A DNA stretch of 64,000 nucleotides from Streptomyces longwoodensis (lineage in GTDB: Bacteria > Actinomycetota > Actinomycetes > Streptomycetales > Streptomycetaceae), in the NCBI RefSeq assembly GCF_001514125.1, contig NZ_KQ948563.1, forward strand, positions 58,469 through 122,468. Reading direction: 5' to 3'. The position numbers and the translations under genes are program-made. Below, piece by piece: positions 17,511 through 25,599 of this stretch. Each line of letters starts with the position of its first letter. Position 1 is the first letter of the stretch. The notes under the pieces were generated by a model. That model was not told the DNA's origin. It saw only the letters and a list, made by a program, of their open reading frames with translations, and did no database searches.

Positions 17511-18272
17511 TCAGCGGCCCAGGCGGGTGAACGTGCGTACCGCCAGCGGGAAGAAGACCGCGAGGAGCGCCAGCGGCCACAGGATGGCCGCCGTCAGGTG
17601 GCCGTCCTCCCCGCCGGGGGCGCCCAGCAGGTCGCGCACGGCCGTGGCCGTCCGGGACATCGGGTTCCACTCCACGGCCGTGCCCAGCCAGCCCGGCATG
17701 GACCCGGGCGCGGCGAGCGCGTTCGACAGGAACCCGACCGGCCAGACCAGGATCTGCACGGCCTGCACCAGCTCCGGCTTCCCGGCGACCAGGGCCAGGT
17801 GGATGCCGATCCACAGCATCGCGAAGCGCAGGAGCAGCAGCAGGCCGACGGCGGCCAGGAAGGCGCCGGGGCCGCCGTGCGGCCGCCAGCCGAGCGCGAG
17901 GCCCACCCCGGCCAGCGCGGCCAGGGACAGCACCGACTGGAGCATGTCGGCGCCCGCCCGGCCGACCAGGACGGCGCCGTCGGCCATGGGCAGGGACCGG
18001 AAGCGGTCGATGACGCCCTTGTTCAGGTCCTGGGTGACGGCGAGCATCGTGCTCTCCAGCCCGAAGACCATGGTGAGCGCGAGCATGCCGGGCAGCAGGT
18101 AGTCGAGGTAGTCGCCGCGCACCCCGCGGCCGCCGCCGATCAGGTAGCCGAACATCAGCAGCAGCATCACGGAGAAGGCCACCCCGACGACCAGCCGGAC
18201 GGGCTGCCGGGCCCAGTGGGCGAGCTCCCGGCGGGTCATGGTCCAGCAGTCGGTCAGCGCGTCGGCGTTCAT
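17511..18272 (-). CDS. ABC-2 type permease (DrrB-like)
   Basis: This 253-residue permease has six hydrophobic segments and the DrrB/ABC-2 pattern FGYLIGGGRGVRGDYLDYLLPGMLALTMVFGLES, followed by KGVIDRFRSLPM and a C-terminal EWNPMSRTATAVRDLLG. Such permeases export drugs or lipids with their cognate ATPase. The ATG overlaps the ATPase stop by four bases, so the two are coupled. The substrate is unknown. Regulation is probably by the PadR protein encoded upstream. Confidence 0.92.
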   Translation of the reverse strand: MNADALTDCWTMTRRELAHWARQPVRLVVGVAFSVMLLLMFGYLIGGGRGVRGDYLDYLLPGMLALTMVFGLESTMLAVTQDLNKGVIDRFRSLPMADGAVLVGRAGADMLQSVLSLAALAGVGLALGWRPHGGPGAFLAAVGLLLLLRFAMLWIGIHLALVAGKPELVQAVQILVWPVGFLSNALAAPGSMPGWLGTAVEWNPMSRTATAVRDLLGAPGGEDGHLTAAILWPLALLAVFFPLAVRTFTRLGR

Positions 18273-19339
18273 GCGGCCCTGCCCTTCGTGCGGTCGTGGT
18301 CCGTCGTGCGGTCGCGTCCCGCCGTCCCGTCGCCGTCCCCCGCGCGGTCGCGTCCCGCCACCCCGTCCCGCGCCTCCGTGCCGTCCCGCTCCTCCGCCCC
18401 GTCCCGCGGTCCGGTCAGGTGCAGGAACACCTCGTCCAGCGTGGGCCGGCGCAGGGCGATGTCCTCGGCCTCGATCCCCGCTTCGTCGAGCGCCCGTACG
18501 ACGCCGGAGAGGGCGGCCATGCGGTCGGTGACCGGGGCGCTGATCAGCCGACGGTCGGCGTCCACGCGGAGGTCGTCGCGGGCCACCGGCAGCAGCGCGA
18601 CGGCGGCGCCGAGCTGTCCCGCGTCGCGCAGCACCACGTCGATGCGGTCGCCGCCGGTGCGGGACTTGAGCGCGTCGGGCGTGCCCTCGGCGACCACCCG
18701 CCCGCGGTCGACGAGCGAGACGAGGTCGGCGAGCTGGTCGGCCTCCTCCAGGTACTGCGTGGTGAGCAGCACGGTCGTGCCGCCGCCGACCAGGGAGCGC
18801 ACCGAGGCCCACACCTCGGCGCGGCCGCGCGGGTCGAGGCCCGTGGTGGGCTCGTCCAGGAACAGCACGCGGGGCTCGGTGACGAGGGCGGCGGCGAGGT
18901 CCAGGCGGCGCCGCATGCCGCCGCTGTAGGCGCGGACGGGCTTGCGGCCGGTGTCGGTGAGGCCGAAGCGCGCGAGGAGCTCGTCGGCGCGCACGCGTGC
19001 GTGGCGGGCACCGAGGTGGTGGAGGCGGCCGAACATCTCCAGGTTCTGCCGGCCGCCCAGCTCCTCGTCCAGGGCCGCGTGCTGGCCCAGCAGGCCGATG
19101 GCGCGGCGGACCGCGCGGGCCCCGCCCACCACGTCGTGCCCGGCCACCTCGACCCGGCCGGCATCGGGCCGCAGCAGGGTGGCCAGGATGCGCACCAGGG
19201 TGGTCTTGCCGGCGCCGTTGGGTCCGAGGACCGCGTGCACGGTGCCGGGGGCGACCAGCAGGTCCAGTCCGTCCAGCGCGGCCTTGCCGCCGTACCGCTT
19301 GCGGACTCCCTCGACGGTGATCGCGGGGTCGTCGGTCAC
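18269..19339 (-). CDS. ABC transporter ATPase (DrrA-like)
   Basis: This is the ATPase subunit of a DrrAB-type exporter (356 residues). It shows Walker A LGPNGAGKTTLVRI near residue 38, signature YSGGMRRRLDLA, Walker B VLFLDEPTTGLD, and the DrrA C-terminal LRRPTLDEVFLHLTG. The last 45 residues are a low-complexity Asp/Arg/Gly/Thr repeat (ERDGTEARDGVAGRDR and similar), absent from most family members. It is preceded by two operator-like palindromes and by padR. Confidence 0.94.
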   Translation of the reverse strand: MTDDPAITVEGVRKRYGGKAALDGLDLLVAPGTVHAVLGPNGAGKTTLVRILATLLRPDAGRVEVAGHDVVGGARAVRRAIGLLGQHAALDEELGGRQNLEMFGRLHHLGARHARVRADELLARFGLTDTGRKPVRAYSGGMRRRLDLAAALVTEPRVLFLDEPTTGLDPRGRAEVWASVRSLVGGGTTVLLTTQYLEEADQLADLVSLVDRGRVVAEGTPDALKSRTGGDRIDVVLRDAGQLGAAVALLPVARDDLRVDADRRLISAPVTDRMAALSGVVRALDEAGIEAEDIALRRPTLDEVFLHLTGPRDGAEERDGTEARDGVAGRDRAGDGDGTAGRDRTTDHDRTKGRAA

Positions 19340-19355
19340 AGCGCGCCCTCCCGTT

Positions 19356-19371
19356 TAGTCAAACTTGACTA
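19356..19371. promoter_or_regulatory. Palindromic operator 1 (putative PadR site)
   Basis: TAGTCAAACTTGACTA is a 7-2-7 perfect palindrome located 17 bp upstream of the DrrA-like start. A 14/16 copy lies 47 bp away. Position between padR and the exporter suggests PadR binding. Confidence 0.75.
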
Positions 19372-19402
19372 CTTGCTTTCACCGTACTGCGGCCGGCCCT
19401 AC

Positions 19403-19418
19403 TCGTCAAACTTGATTA
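19403..19418. promoter_or_regulatory. Palindromic operator 2 overlapping the padR stop
   Basis: TCGTCAAACTTGATTA matches operator 1 at 14 of 16 positions and includes the padR TAA stop. With operator 1 it frames the likely promoter of the exporter operon. Confidence 0.7.
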
Positions 19419-20057
19419 GTGATCGTCCTGCGGGTGCCGGTCCCCCGTCGCGTACGGGTTCTCCTGGCCGTCGGCCAGGACGCCGACGAACGGCTCGCCC
19501 TCCCCCGCGAAGGTGTACGCCCCGCCCTCGATCCGCTCGACGAGCCCGCGGGTCCACGCCGACTCGGCGTCGGCCGTGTGGACCCAGAAGTGCATGATCT
19601 CGCCGATGTGCCCGAGCTGTTCGGGGCCGTCCGCGGGGACGTAGTGCTCGGTGACGGCGGCGCGCCACTGCGCGATCCGCTCGATCCGCTCCTTCAGCAG
19701 CGCCACCGCCTCCTCGCGCGGCAGGTCGACCATGAAGCCGATCGCCGCGGACTTCACGTCCACCTTCTGGTCGTACGAGGTCAGCGCCTCGCGCACCAGG
19801 CGCAGGAACTCCTCGGTGCCGGCCTCGGTGATCTCGTACTCGGTGCGCGGCGGGCCGCCGGCGGTGGACGGGGCCGTCTCGTGCGCGCGCAGCAGCCCCT
19901 GCTTGGCCATCTGCTTCAGCGCGTGGTAGATCGAGCCGGGCTTGGCGTGGGACCACTCGTGGGCGCCCCAGTACTCCAGGTCGTTGCGGACCTGGTAGCC
20001 GTGGGCCCGCCCGTGCTGGCGCACCGCGCCCAGCACGAGGAGACGGATCGCTGACAT
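19416..20057 (-). CDS. PadR family transcriptional regulator
   Basis: This 213-residue regulator has a PadR winged helix at residues 1-85 (LLVLGAVRQHGRAHGYQVRNDLEYWGAHEWSHAKPGSIYHALKQM is the classical block) and a C-terminal helical dimerisation region. PadR proteins usually repress an adjacent exporter or detoxification gene until a ligand binds. The exporter genes lie 76 bp downstream in the same direction, with twin palindromes in and before the gap. It is the best candidate regulator of that operon. Confidence 0.92.
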   Translation of the reverse strand: MSAIRLLVLGAVRQHGRAHGYQVRNDLEYWGAHEWSHAKPGSIYHALKQMAKQGLLRAHETAPSTAGGPPRTEYEITEAGTEEFLRLVREALTSYDQKVDVKSAAIGFMVDLPREEAVALLKERIERIAQWRAAVTEHYVPADGPEQLGHIGEIMHFWVHTADAESAWTRGLVERIEGGAYTFAGEGEPFVGVLADGQENPYATGDRHPQDDH

Positions 20058-20119
20058 GGGCTCCAGCGTAGGACTCGTGCGGGCCGCGCCGGACCGGGGC
20101 GGCCGCGGGCCCGGCGCGC

Positions 20120-20662
20120 TCAGGAGCCGCCCTGCTCCAGCGCCACGAGCTCGAAGGCGGTCTTGCCGTCCAGGGACTCCCGGATGATGTCGGCGTGGCC
20201 GGCGTGCCGCGCGGTCTCGCGGATCAGGTGCAGGCACAGCCAGCGCAGCGAGACCCGCTCGTCCGGCGGGAACCACGGCTCGTTCGGCAGCGCGAAGGTG
20301 TCGTCCAGGCTCGGCGCGGAGCGGATGAACTCCTCCGTCTCGGCGGCGACCTCCTCCCAGTACGCCAGCTGCCCGGGCAGCGTCTCGTCGCCGACCAGGA
20401 CGAAGCACTCGTGCCAGTTCGACCGGTCCCGCTTCACGGCCGGCGGCACGCCCTTGGCGCGGGAGATCCAGCCCTGCTCCACCTCGGCGGCGTGCTTGAC
20501 CAGCCCGGCCAGGGACAGCTCACTGGCGCTCGGGCGGCTGGACGCCTGCTCCTCGGTCAGCCCCAGCACCGCCCGGCGGATGCCGCCGCGCTGCTCCGCG
20601 AGGAAGGACAGCAGCGCCCCCCGCTCGTCGCCCTGCGCCTCGGCTCGCACGTGAGTGACCAT
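20120..20662 (-). CDS. DinB-like (DUF664) protein
   Basis: This 180-residue protein has the DUF664/DinB four-helix pattern, with SLAGLVKHAAEVEQGWI and LRWLCLHLIRETARHAGHADIIRESLDG, where spaced His residues bind metal. The family includes mycothiol- or bacillithiol-dependent transferases and many uncharacterised members, so the reaction is not known. ATG at 20662 follows AAAGG-type sequence. It lies 62 bp upstream of padR in the same direction and could be co-transcribed. Confidence 0.88.
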   Translation of the reverse strand: MVTHVRAEAQGDERGALLSFLAEQRGGIRRAVLGLTEEQASSRPSASELSLAGLVKHAAEVEQGWISRAKGVPPAVKRDRSNWHECFVLVGDETLPGQLAYWEEVAAETEEFIRSAPSLDDTFALPNEPWFPPDERVSLRWLCLHLIRETARHAGHADIIRESLDGKTAFELVALEQGGS

Positions 20663-20807
20663 TTTCGGCCGCCTTTCGTCGGGTCCCACCGCCAGGCCCT
20701 TGCTGCCTGACACGGACGACGTTACGGACCCTTGCGGTCAGCCGCTGTCCTCAACCCGGGGACGTCCCCCGAAGGGTTCCACGACTCCCGCAGACCCCTG
20801 GGACCGC

Positions 20808-22268
20808 TCAGAAGGGGAACCGGCTCCGGCCGCGCTGCACCGAGATCCACTTCAGGGTGGTGAAGGCGTCCAGGGTCGTCTCGCCGTTCAGCCGGCCGAT
20901 ACCGGAGTGCTTCTCGCCGCCGAACGGCACCAGCGGCTCGTCGTGGATCGTGCCGTCGTTGACGTGGAACATCCCGGTGTCCACGCGCTTGGCGAAGGCG
21001 ACGCCCCGCTCGACGTCGGCGGTGTGGACGGCGCCGCTGAGGCCGTACGGCGTGTCGTTGACGATGCGGATGGCCTCCTCCTCGCCGTCGAAGGGGACGA
21101 GCAGCGCGAGCGGGCCGAAGATCTCCTTGTGCAGCAGCGCCGAGTCGGCGGGAACGTCCGTCAGCACGGACGGCTCGACGAGGTTGTCGGTCGCCCCGCC
21201 GCGCACCAGGACCGTGGCGCCCTCGGCGACCGCCTGGTCGACGGCGGCCGACACGGCGTTCGCCTGGAGGGAGTTGGCCACCGGGCCGATGACGGTCTGC
21301 GGGTCGCTCGGGTCGCCGGTCTTGAGCGTCCTGACCTTGGCGACGAACTTCTCGGTGAACTCCTCGGCCACCGAGCGGTCCACCAGGACGCGGTTGGCGG
21401 CCATGCAGACCTGGCCCTGGTCGACGTAGCGGCTGAAGACGGCCGCGTCGACGGCGTAGTCGATGTCCGCGTCGTCCAGGACCACCAGGGCGCTGTTGCC
21501 GCCGAGTTCGAGCACCGTGCGCTTGAGCTGGGCCGCGCAGACGGTGGCGATGTGCCGGCCGACCTTGTCGGAGCCGGTGAAGGAGATGACCTTGGGGACC
21601 GGGTGCTCGATGAAGGCGTCGCCTATCTCGGCTATGTCGGTCAGCACGACGTTGAGCAGCCCGGCCGGCAGGCCCGCGTCCTCGAAGATCCGCGCGATGT
21701 AGGTGCCGCCGACGACCGGGGTGTCCTGGTGCGGCTTGAGCACGACGCCGTTGCCGAGGGCGAGCGCGGAGGCGACCGGCTTGATCGACAGCAGGAACGG
21801 GAAGTTGAACGGGCTGATCACGCCGACCACGCCGACCGGCTCGCGGTACAGGCGGTTCTCCTTGCCCTCGATCGGCGACGGCAGCAGCCGGCCCTCGGAG
21901 CGCAGGGTCAACTGGGCGGCCTCGCGCAGGAACTCCTTGGCGAGCCCGATCTCGAACCCGGCCTTGAGGTGCGTGCCGCCCAGTTCGGCGATGATCGCCT
22001 CGGTGATCTCCTGCTCGCGCTCCTCGACCAGGCGCAGGGCGCGCTCGAAGACGGCACGGCGGGTGTAGGGATTCGTGGTCGCCCACGCCTGCTGGGCCCG
22101 CTGGGCCGCGCGGTAGGCCTGGTCCACCTCGTCGACGGTGGCGATGGTGATCGAGGCCAGCTTCGTGCCGTCGTACGGGTTGACGTCGATGATGTCCCAG
22201 GAGCCGGTGCCCGGGCGCCATTCGCCGTCGATGTACTGCAGGGCCAGGTCGGTGAAGCAGGACGACAT
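20808..22268 (-). CDS. NAD(P)-dependent aldehyde dehydrogenase (benzaldehyde/vanillin DH type)
   Basis: This 486-residue aldehyde dehydrogenase oxidises an aldehyde to the acid. It shows the catalytic Glu in LELGGNSALVV, the catalytic Cys in YVDQGQVCMAANRV, the Rossmann segment SFTGSDKVGRHI, and the PFNFPFLLSIKPVASALALGNGVVLKPH core. The C-terminal PFGGEKHSGIGRLNGE matches the benzaldehyde/vanillin-dehydrogenase branch, so aromatic aldehydes are likely substrates (inference). ATG at 22268 has GAGGGATC directly upstream. No partner catabolic gene is nearby. Confidence 0.93.
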   Translation of the reverse strand: MSSCFTDLALQYIDGEWRPGTGSWDIIDVNPYDGTKLASITIATVDEVDQAYRAAQRAQQAWATTNPYTRRAVFERALRLVEEREQEITEAIIAELGGTHLKAGFEIGLAKEFLREAAQLTLRSEGRLLPSPIEGKENRLYREPVGVVGVISPFNFPFLLSIKPVASALALGNGVVLKPHQDTPVVGGTYIARIFEDAGLPAGLLNVVLTDIAEIGDAFIEHPVPKVISFTGSDKVGRHIATVCAAQLKRTVLELGGNSALVVLDDADIDYAVDAAVFSRYVDQGQVCMAANRVLVDRSVAEEFTEKFVAKVRTLKTGDPSDPQTVIGPVANSLQANAVSAAVDQAVAEGATVLVRGGATDNLVEPSVLTDVPADSALLHKEIFGPLALLVPFDGEEEAIRIVNDTPYGLSGAVHTADVERGVAFAKRVDTGMFHVNDGTIHDEPLVPFGGEKHSGIGRLNGETTLDAFTTLKWISVQRGRSRFPF

Positions 22269-22429
22269 GTGATCCCTCAATCCCTTGCCGTCGGAGCACG
22301 AAGGCTCTGATCTCGCGTCATCGTACTTATGTCCGGCGTGAGTTGGAGGGCGCGTTGACGGAAAAGGCGAGGCGACGGGCGGGATGCGGGGGTCTGTCCC
22401 CCCGGGCGCGACGGACCGGCGCGGGCCTG

Positions 22430-22510
22430 CGACGGCACCGCGCGGTTCCACGACGGCACCGCACCTGACCTACGAAACGGCACCGCCCTGACCTACGACG
22501 GCACCGCGCG
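22430..22510. repeat. Degenerate tandem repeats (GACGGCACCGC core)
   Basis: Four copies of a GACGGCACCGC-like core (one as AAACGGCACCGC), several followed by CTGACCTAC-type sequence, recur every 20-24 bp between the aldehyde dehydrogenase promoter and the end of the XRE gene. The array stops just before the XRE stop codon. Confidence 0.75.
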
Positions 22511-22512
22511 TC

Positions 22513-23373
22513 CTACGACAGCTGGAGCAGGCCCCGCAGGAGGTCCCGGCTGGCGTCGGGACCCGGGCTGTCCTGCTGGAGTTCGCGCAGCGCGTTCTCG
22601 TACTGGGCGACGTCCTCGCGCTTGTCCAGGTACAGCGCGCTGGTGAGCTGCTCCAGGTAGACCACGTCGGACAGGTCGGACTCCGGGAAGCTGAGGATCG
22701 TGAAGGCGCCGGACTCGCCCGCGTGGCCGCCGAAGCTGAACGGCATGACCTGGAGGCGGATGTTGGGGCGCTCGGAGATCTCGATGAGGTGCTGGAGCTG
22801 GCCGCGCATCACCTCGCGGTCGCCGTAGGGGCGGCGCAGGGCGGCCTCGTCGAGGACGATGTGGACGTCGGGGGCGTTCTCGGAGACGAGGTACTTCTGC
22901 CGCTCCAGGCGCAGTGCCACCCGGCGGTCGATGTCGGCGGTGCTCGCGTCCTTCATGCCCCGGCTGACGACGGCGTGCGCGTACGCCTCGGTCTGGAGCA
23001 GGCCGTGCACGAACTGCACCTCGTAGGCGCGGATCAGCGAGGCCGCGCCCTCCAGGCCGACGTAGGTGGGGAACCAGCTCGGCAGCACGTCCGAGTAACT
23101 GTGCCACCAGCCCGCCACGTTGGCCTCGCGGGCGAGTCCGACGAGCGCCGCGCGCTCCGCCTCGTCCGTGATGCCGTACAGCGTCAGCAGGTCCTCGACG
23201 TCACGTGTCTTGAAGCTCACCCGGCCCAGCTCCATCCGGCTGATCTTCGATTCCGAGGCACGAATGGAGTACCCCGCAGCCTCGCGCGTGATGCCGCGCG
23301 ACTCACGCAGCCGCCTGAGTTGCGAGCCGAGCAGCATGCGTCGCACCACCGATCCGGGCTCTCCCGCGCTCAC
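22513..23373 (-). CDS. XRE-family regulator with DUF5753 domain
   Basis: This 286-residue Streptomyces-type regulator has a helix-turn-helix at residues 15-70 (LRRLRESRGITREAAGYSIRASESKISRMELGR) followed by a DUF5753 domain ending LYLDKREDVAQYENALREL. These proteins are typically paired with a DUF397 partner and an anti-sigma-like ATPase (WhiJ/AbaA-type systems), as here. GTG at 23373 has GGGGAGG 9 nt upstream; a TTG at 23391 is less likely. It is divergent from the ATPase gene. Confidence 0.93.
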   Translation of the reverse strand: MSAGEPGSVVRRMLLGSQLRRLRESRGITREAAGYSIRASESKISRMELGRVSFKTRDVEDLLTLYGITDEAERAALVGLAREANVAGWWHSYSDVLPSWFPTYVGLEGAASLIRAYEVQFVHGLLQTEAYAHAVVSRGMKDASTADIDRRVALRLERQKYLVSENAPDVHIVLDEAALRRPYGDREVMRGQLQHLIEISERPNIRLQVMPFSFGGHAGESGAFTILSFPESDLSDVVYLEQLTSALYLDKREDVAQYENALRELQQDSPGPDASRDLLRGLLQLS

Positions 23374-23589
23374 GTTCGCCAGCCTCCCCAACCGTCTTCA
23401 GGGGCAGGAGTCTGCCACTAAAACACTTCGAGCAGTACTCGTCCGATTACAGAGACGGAAAGAAGCCAAAGCATACGCACGGCGGCGCACAAGGGAAGAG
23501 GGCGGAGGACGCGACCACCGGCCGTCGATGTGCACGAAGATGGCGGAAAAAATGGCCAAGAAGCGGTACGGGCGGGTCGATTTCGGTCA

Positions 23590-23637
23590 CGTGCACGTGC
23601 ATCTGCCCTTGCATCTGGTGTACGCATCCGAAACCAT
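23590..23637 (+). promoter_or_regulatory. Element E1 upstream of the ATPase gene
   Basis: A 28-bp element (23590-23617) starting CGTGCACGTGCATCTGC contains TGCA repeats and a TGCACGTGCA palindrome. A 25/28 copy in opposite orientation precedes the DUF397 gene. TTGCAT (23609-23614) followed 17 bp later by AACCAT could form a weak promoter running to the ATPase gene. The rest of this 318-bp divergent region shows no gene. Confidence 0.7.
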
Positions 23638-23691
23638 GGTCCCGCGCCACCGCTGCATCGCAACGACCGCGAATTCCCGGGAGTGCCTCGC

Positions 23692-24195
23692 ATGGGGACG
23701 AATGGATCGACCATGCTCGAGCCGTTACGGCAGGGCCTTCCGCCGCTGGATCCCGCGGCCGTGTCCAACGCTGCCTCGTGTGCCCTGCCCGCCCGCTTCG
23801 AAGCGGTGGGCGAGGCGCGCGGGTTCGCCCGGAAGACGCTCGGACAGTGGGACGTCGGCGACCGCTTCGACGACATATGCCTGGTCGTCTCCGAACTCGT
23901 CACCAACGCCCTGCGGCACGGCCTGTCGTCCCACGACGCCCCGTGCCCCGTCGACCGACACCCTTTCGTCCGGCTGCACTTGATGCACTGGACCGGCCGG
24001 CTGGTCTGCGCGGTGCGCGACCCCAGCCGTGAGGGGCCGGTCGCGGGCGAGGCGGACGACTTCGCGGCCGAGTCGGGCCGTGGCCTGTTCCTGGTGGACT
24101 CCTTCGCCGACGGGTGGGGCTGGCAGCCGCTGAACGGCGCGCTGGGCGGCAAGGTGGTCTGGGCACTGTTCCGGCTGCACACGCCGGCCGAGTAG
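23692..24195 (+). CDS. Anti-sigma-type histidine kinase-like ATPase
   Basis: This 167-residue GHKL ATPase of the SpoIIAB/RsbW kind has the N-box DDICLVVSELVTNALRHG and the G1 box ESGRGLFLVDSFADGWGW. It lacks a kinase dimerisation domain, so it is presumably an anti-sigma factor or regulatory ATPase. ATG at 23692 has GGGAG 8 nt upstream. It is flanked by the XRE/DUF5753 gene and the DUF397 gene, the usual three-part Streptomyces cassette. Its target is unknown. Confidence 0.9.
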   Translation: MGTNGSTMLEPLRQGLPPLDPAAVSNAASCALPARFEAVGEARGFARKTLGQWDVGDRFDDICLVVSELVTNALRHGLSSHDAPCPVDRHPFVRLHLMHWTGRLVCAVRDPSREGPVAGEADDFAAESGRGLFLVDSFADGWGWQPLNGALGGKVVWALFRLHTPAE

Positions 24196-24325
24196 ACGCG
24201 ATCCGGCGTCCGGGGGCACCGGGGCCTCCGCACGACCTTGTGTGGGCGCTCCTCTACGCGCGTCGCGGCCCGCTCCGGTGGGCGCGGCCGTGCGGGGACG
24301 TCGGCGTGTGCGTCGGGCGTGGGCG

Positions 24326-24586
24326 TCAGCCCGCGATCAGGTGGTCGAACTCCCCGTCCTTGACGCCGAGCAGCATCGCCTCGATCTCGGCCCGGGTGTA
24401 GACGAGCGCCGGGCCGTCCGGGAAGCGCGAGTTGCGCACCGCCACGTCACCGCCGGGCAGCCGCGCGAACTCCACGCAGGATCCCTGCGAGTTGCTGTGT
24501 CTGCTCTTCTGCCACGCGACGCCGTGCAGGTGTGTGGCCGCCATGCCGTTGTACACGTCGCGCCCCCCGTCAACATCGTGGTCCAC
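24326..24586 (-). CDS. DUF397 protein
   Basis: This 86-residue protein shows the DUF397 core WQKSRHSNSQGSCVEFARLPGGDVAVRNSRFPDGPAL followed by YTRAEIEAMLLGVKDGEFDHL. DUF397 proteins act as small antagonists or partners of XRE/DUF5753 regulators in Streptomyces development. GTG at 24586 has GGGAG 7 nt upstream. It converges with the ATPase gene across 130 bp that show no further feature. Confidence 0.92.
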   Translation of the reverse strand: MDHDVDGGRDVYNGMAATHLHGVAWQKSRHSNSQGSCVEFARLPGGDVAVRNSRFPDGPALVYTRAEIEAMLLGVKDGEFDHLIAG

Positions 24587-24648
24587 AGGTCGCTCCCTGC
24601 TGGTGCACTGGCTCGTGTGGCCATTGGTGCGGTGGTCAACTGTCGGGG

Positions 24649-24696
24649 ATCATAACCCCGTTCATGTGCAGTTGCATGAGCAGATGCACGTGCACG
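24649..24696 (-). promoter_or_regulatory. Element E2 and promoter upstream of DUF397 gene
   Basis: On the minus strand, 24696-24669 matches E1 at 25 of 28 bases. Its end carries ATGCAA (24677-24672), separated by exactly 17 bp from TATGAT (24654-24649), a good sigma-HrdB-like -10. E2 thus overlaps the -35 of the DUF397 promoter, about 80 bp from its start codon. Confidence 0.72.
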
Positions 24697-25353
24697 CGCG
24701 GTGTTCCTGTGGTTACAGCCTTGACGCACGCTTTACCGGACCGGTGCGATGTCTAGGGATCTGCTCCAGCGTCTGCCCCGAGGGGCACGGCACATGCGGT
24801 GACCGACCCCCGTTCACTAGGAACAGACGCACGGGGCGCCCCCGTTGTTCCGTCGCGGATGTGAAGATCCGTGGCGCCGGGCCGGGCGGACCCCCGCCGT
24901 CCGCCGGACGGAAGGCGTCCGTTCCGTGGCGCGGTCACCGCCGGCGGCGACCACGCCGGGCCGCGGCGCCGTGACCGGCCCGGGGAGGGCGACCGCGCCG
25001 TGCTGCGCCGCGCGGCGCACGCGGACCCCGGGCCCTCCGCCCGGCCGAGGCGCTCCGGTACGCACGGCGGAGAGCGCCGTACGACGTAGGGGCGAGGTGC
25101 GCCGGTGCTACGACCGGGCGCGGACGTCGGCGCCCGGGTGAGCGCGGTGCGCCGCGTGGCCGAGACGCGTCGCCCCCGAAGACGGGTGACAGCCGTACCG
25201 ATGCGGGGGATCCCGTACGGCGATGAGCGCATCCAAGGGGCGGAAACCGGACGCCCCCGGAGGGGAGGTTCCGGGGGCGGGTCAGGGCGGGCGTCGGTCG
25301 GCGGGGCGGAAGGTGGGCGTCGGTCGGTGGGGTCGCTCCGGACGGGGTCGCGG
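24697..25353. other. Intergenic region without convincing gene
   Basis: Extremely GC-rich open frames here lack ribosome sites, start context and recognisable proteins. A hairpin with GGAACA/TGTTCC outer and ACGGGG/CCCCGT inner arms lies at about 24820-24851. It could terminate transcription, but its owner is unclear. Nothing else was identified. Confidence 0.5.
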
Positions 25354-25593
25354 TCAGCGGCTCCCGTACGGCAGCAAGGCCATCTCCCGGGCGTTCTTGA
25401 CGGCGCGGGCGATGAGGCGCTGCTGCTGGGCCGTCACGCGGGTGACGCGTCGGCTGCGGATCTTGCCGCGGTCGGAGAGGAACGTCCGCAGCAGGTCGGT
25501 GTCCTTGTAGTCGACGTACGTGACACCCGCACGGTCGAGCGGGTTGGGCCGGTTCTTCCCGGGTGTGCGGCTGCGGTCGGTGCGGCGGGGCAT
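25354..25593 (-). CDS. rpsR: 30S ribosomal protein S18, alternative paralogue
   Basis: This 79-residue S18 shows VDYKDTDLLRTFLSDRGKIRSRRVTRVTAQQQRLIARAVKNAREMALLPYG, the S18 core. It lacks CxxC zinc motifs, so it is a zinc-independent (C-minus) paralogue. In Streptomyces this set replaces zinc-binding ribosomal proteins when Zur senses zinc shortage. It lies 6 bp downstream of the CobW-like gene, last in the leftward Zur operon. Confidence 0.95.
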   Translation of the reverse strand: MPRRTDRSRTPGKNRPNPLDRAGVTYVDYKDTDLLRTFLSDRGKIRSRRVTRVTAQQQRLIARAVKNAREMALLPYGSR

Positions 25594-25599
25594 GGCGGG

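Noticed and set aside
24755..25353. Several small open frames between the DUF397 and S18 genes
   Set aside because: All lack ribosome sites and have Arg/Pro/Gly-dominated sequences; none resembles a protein.
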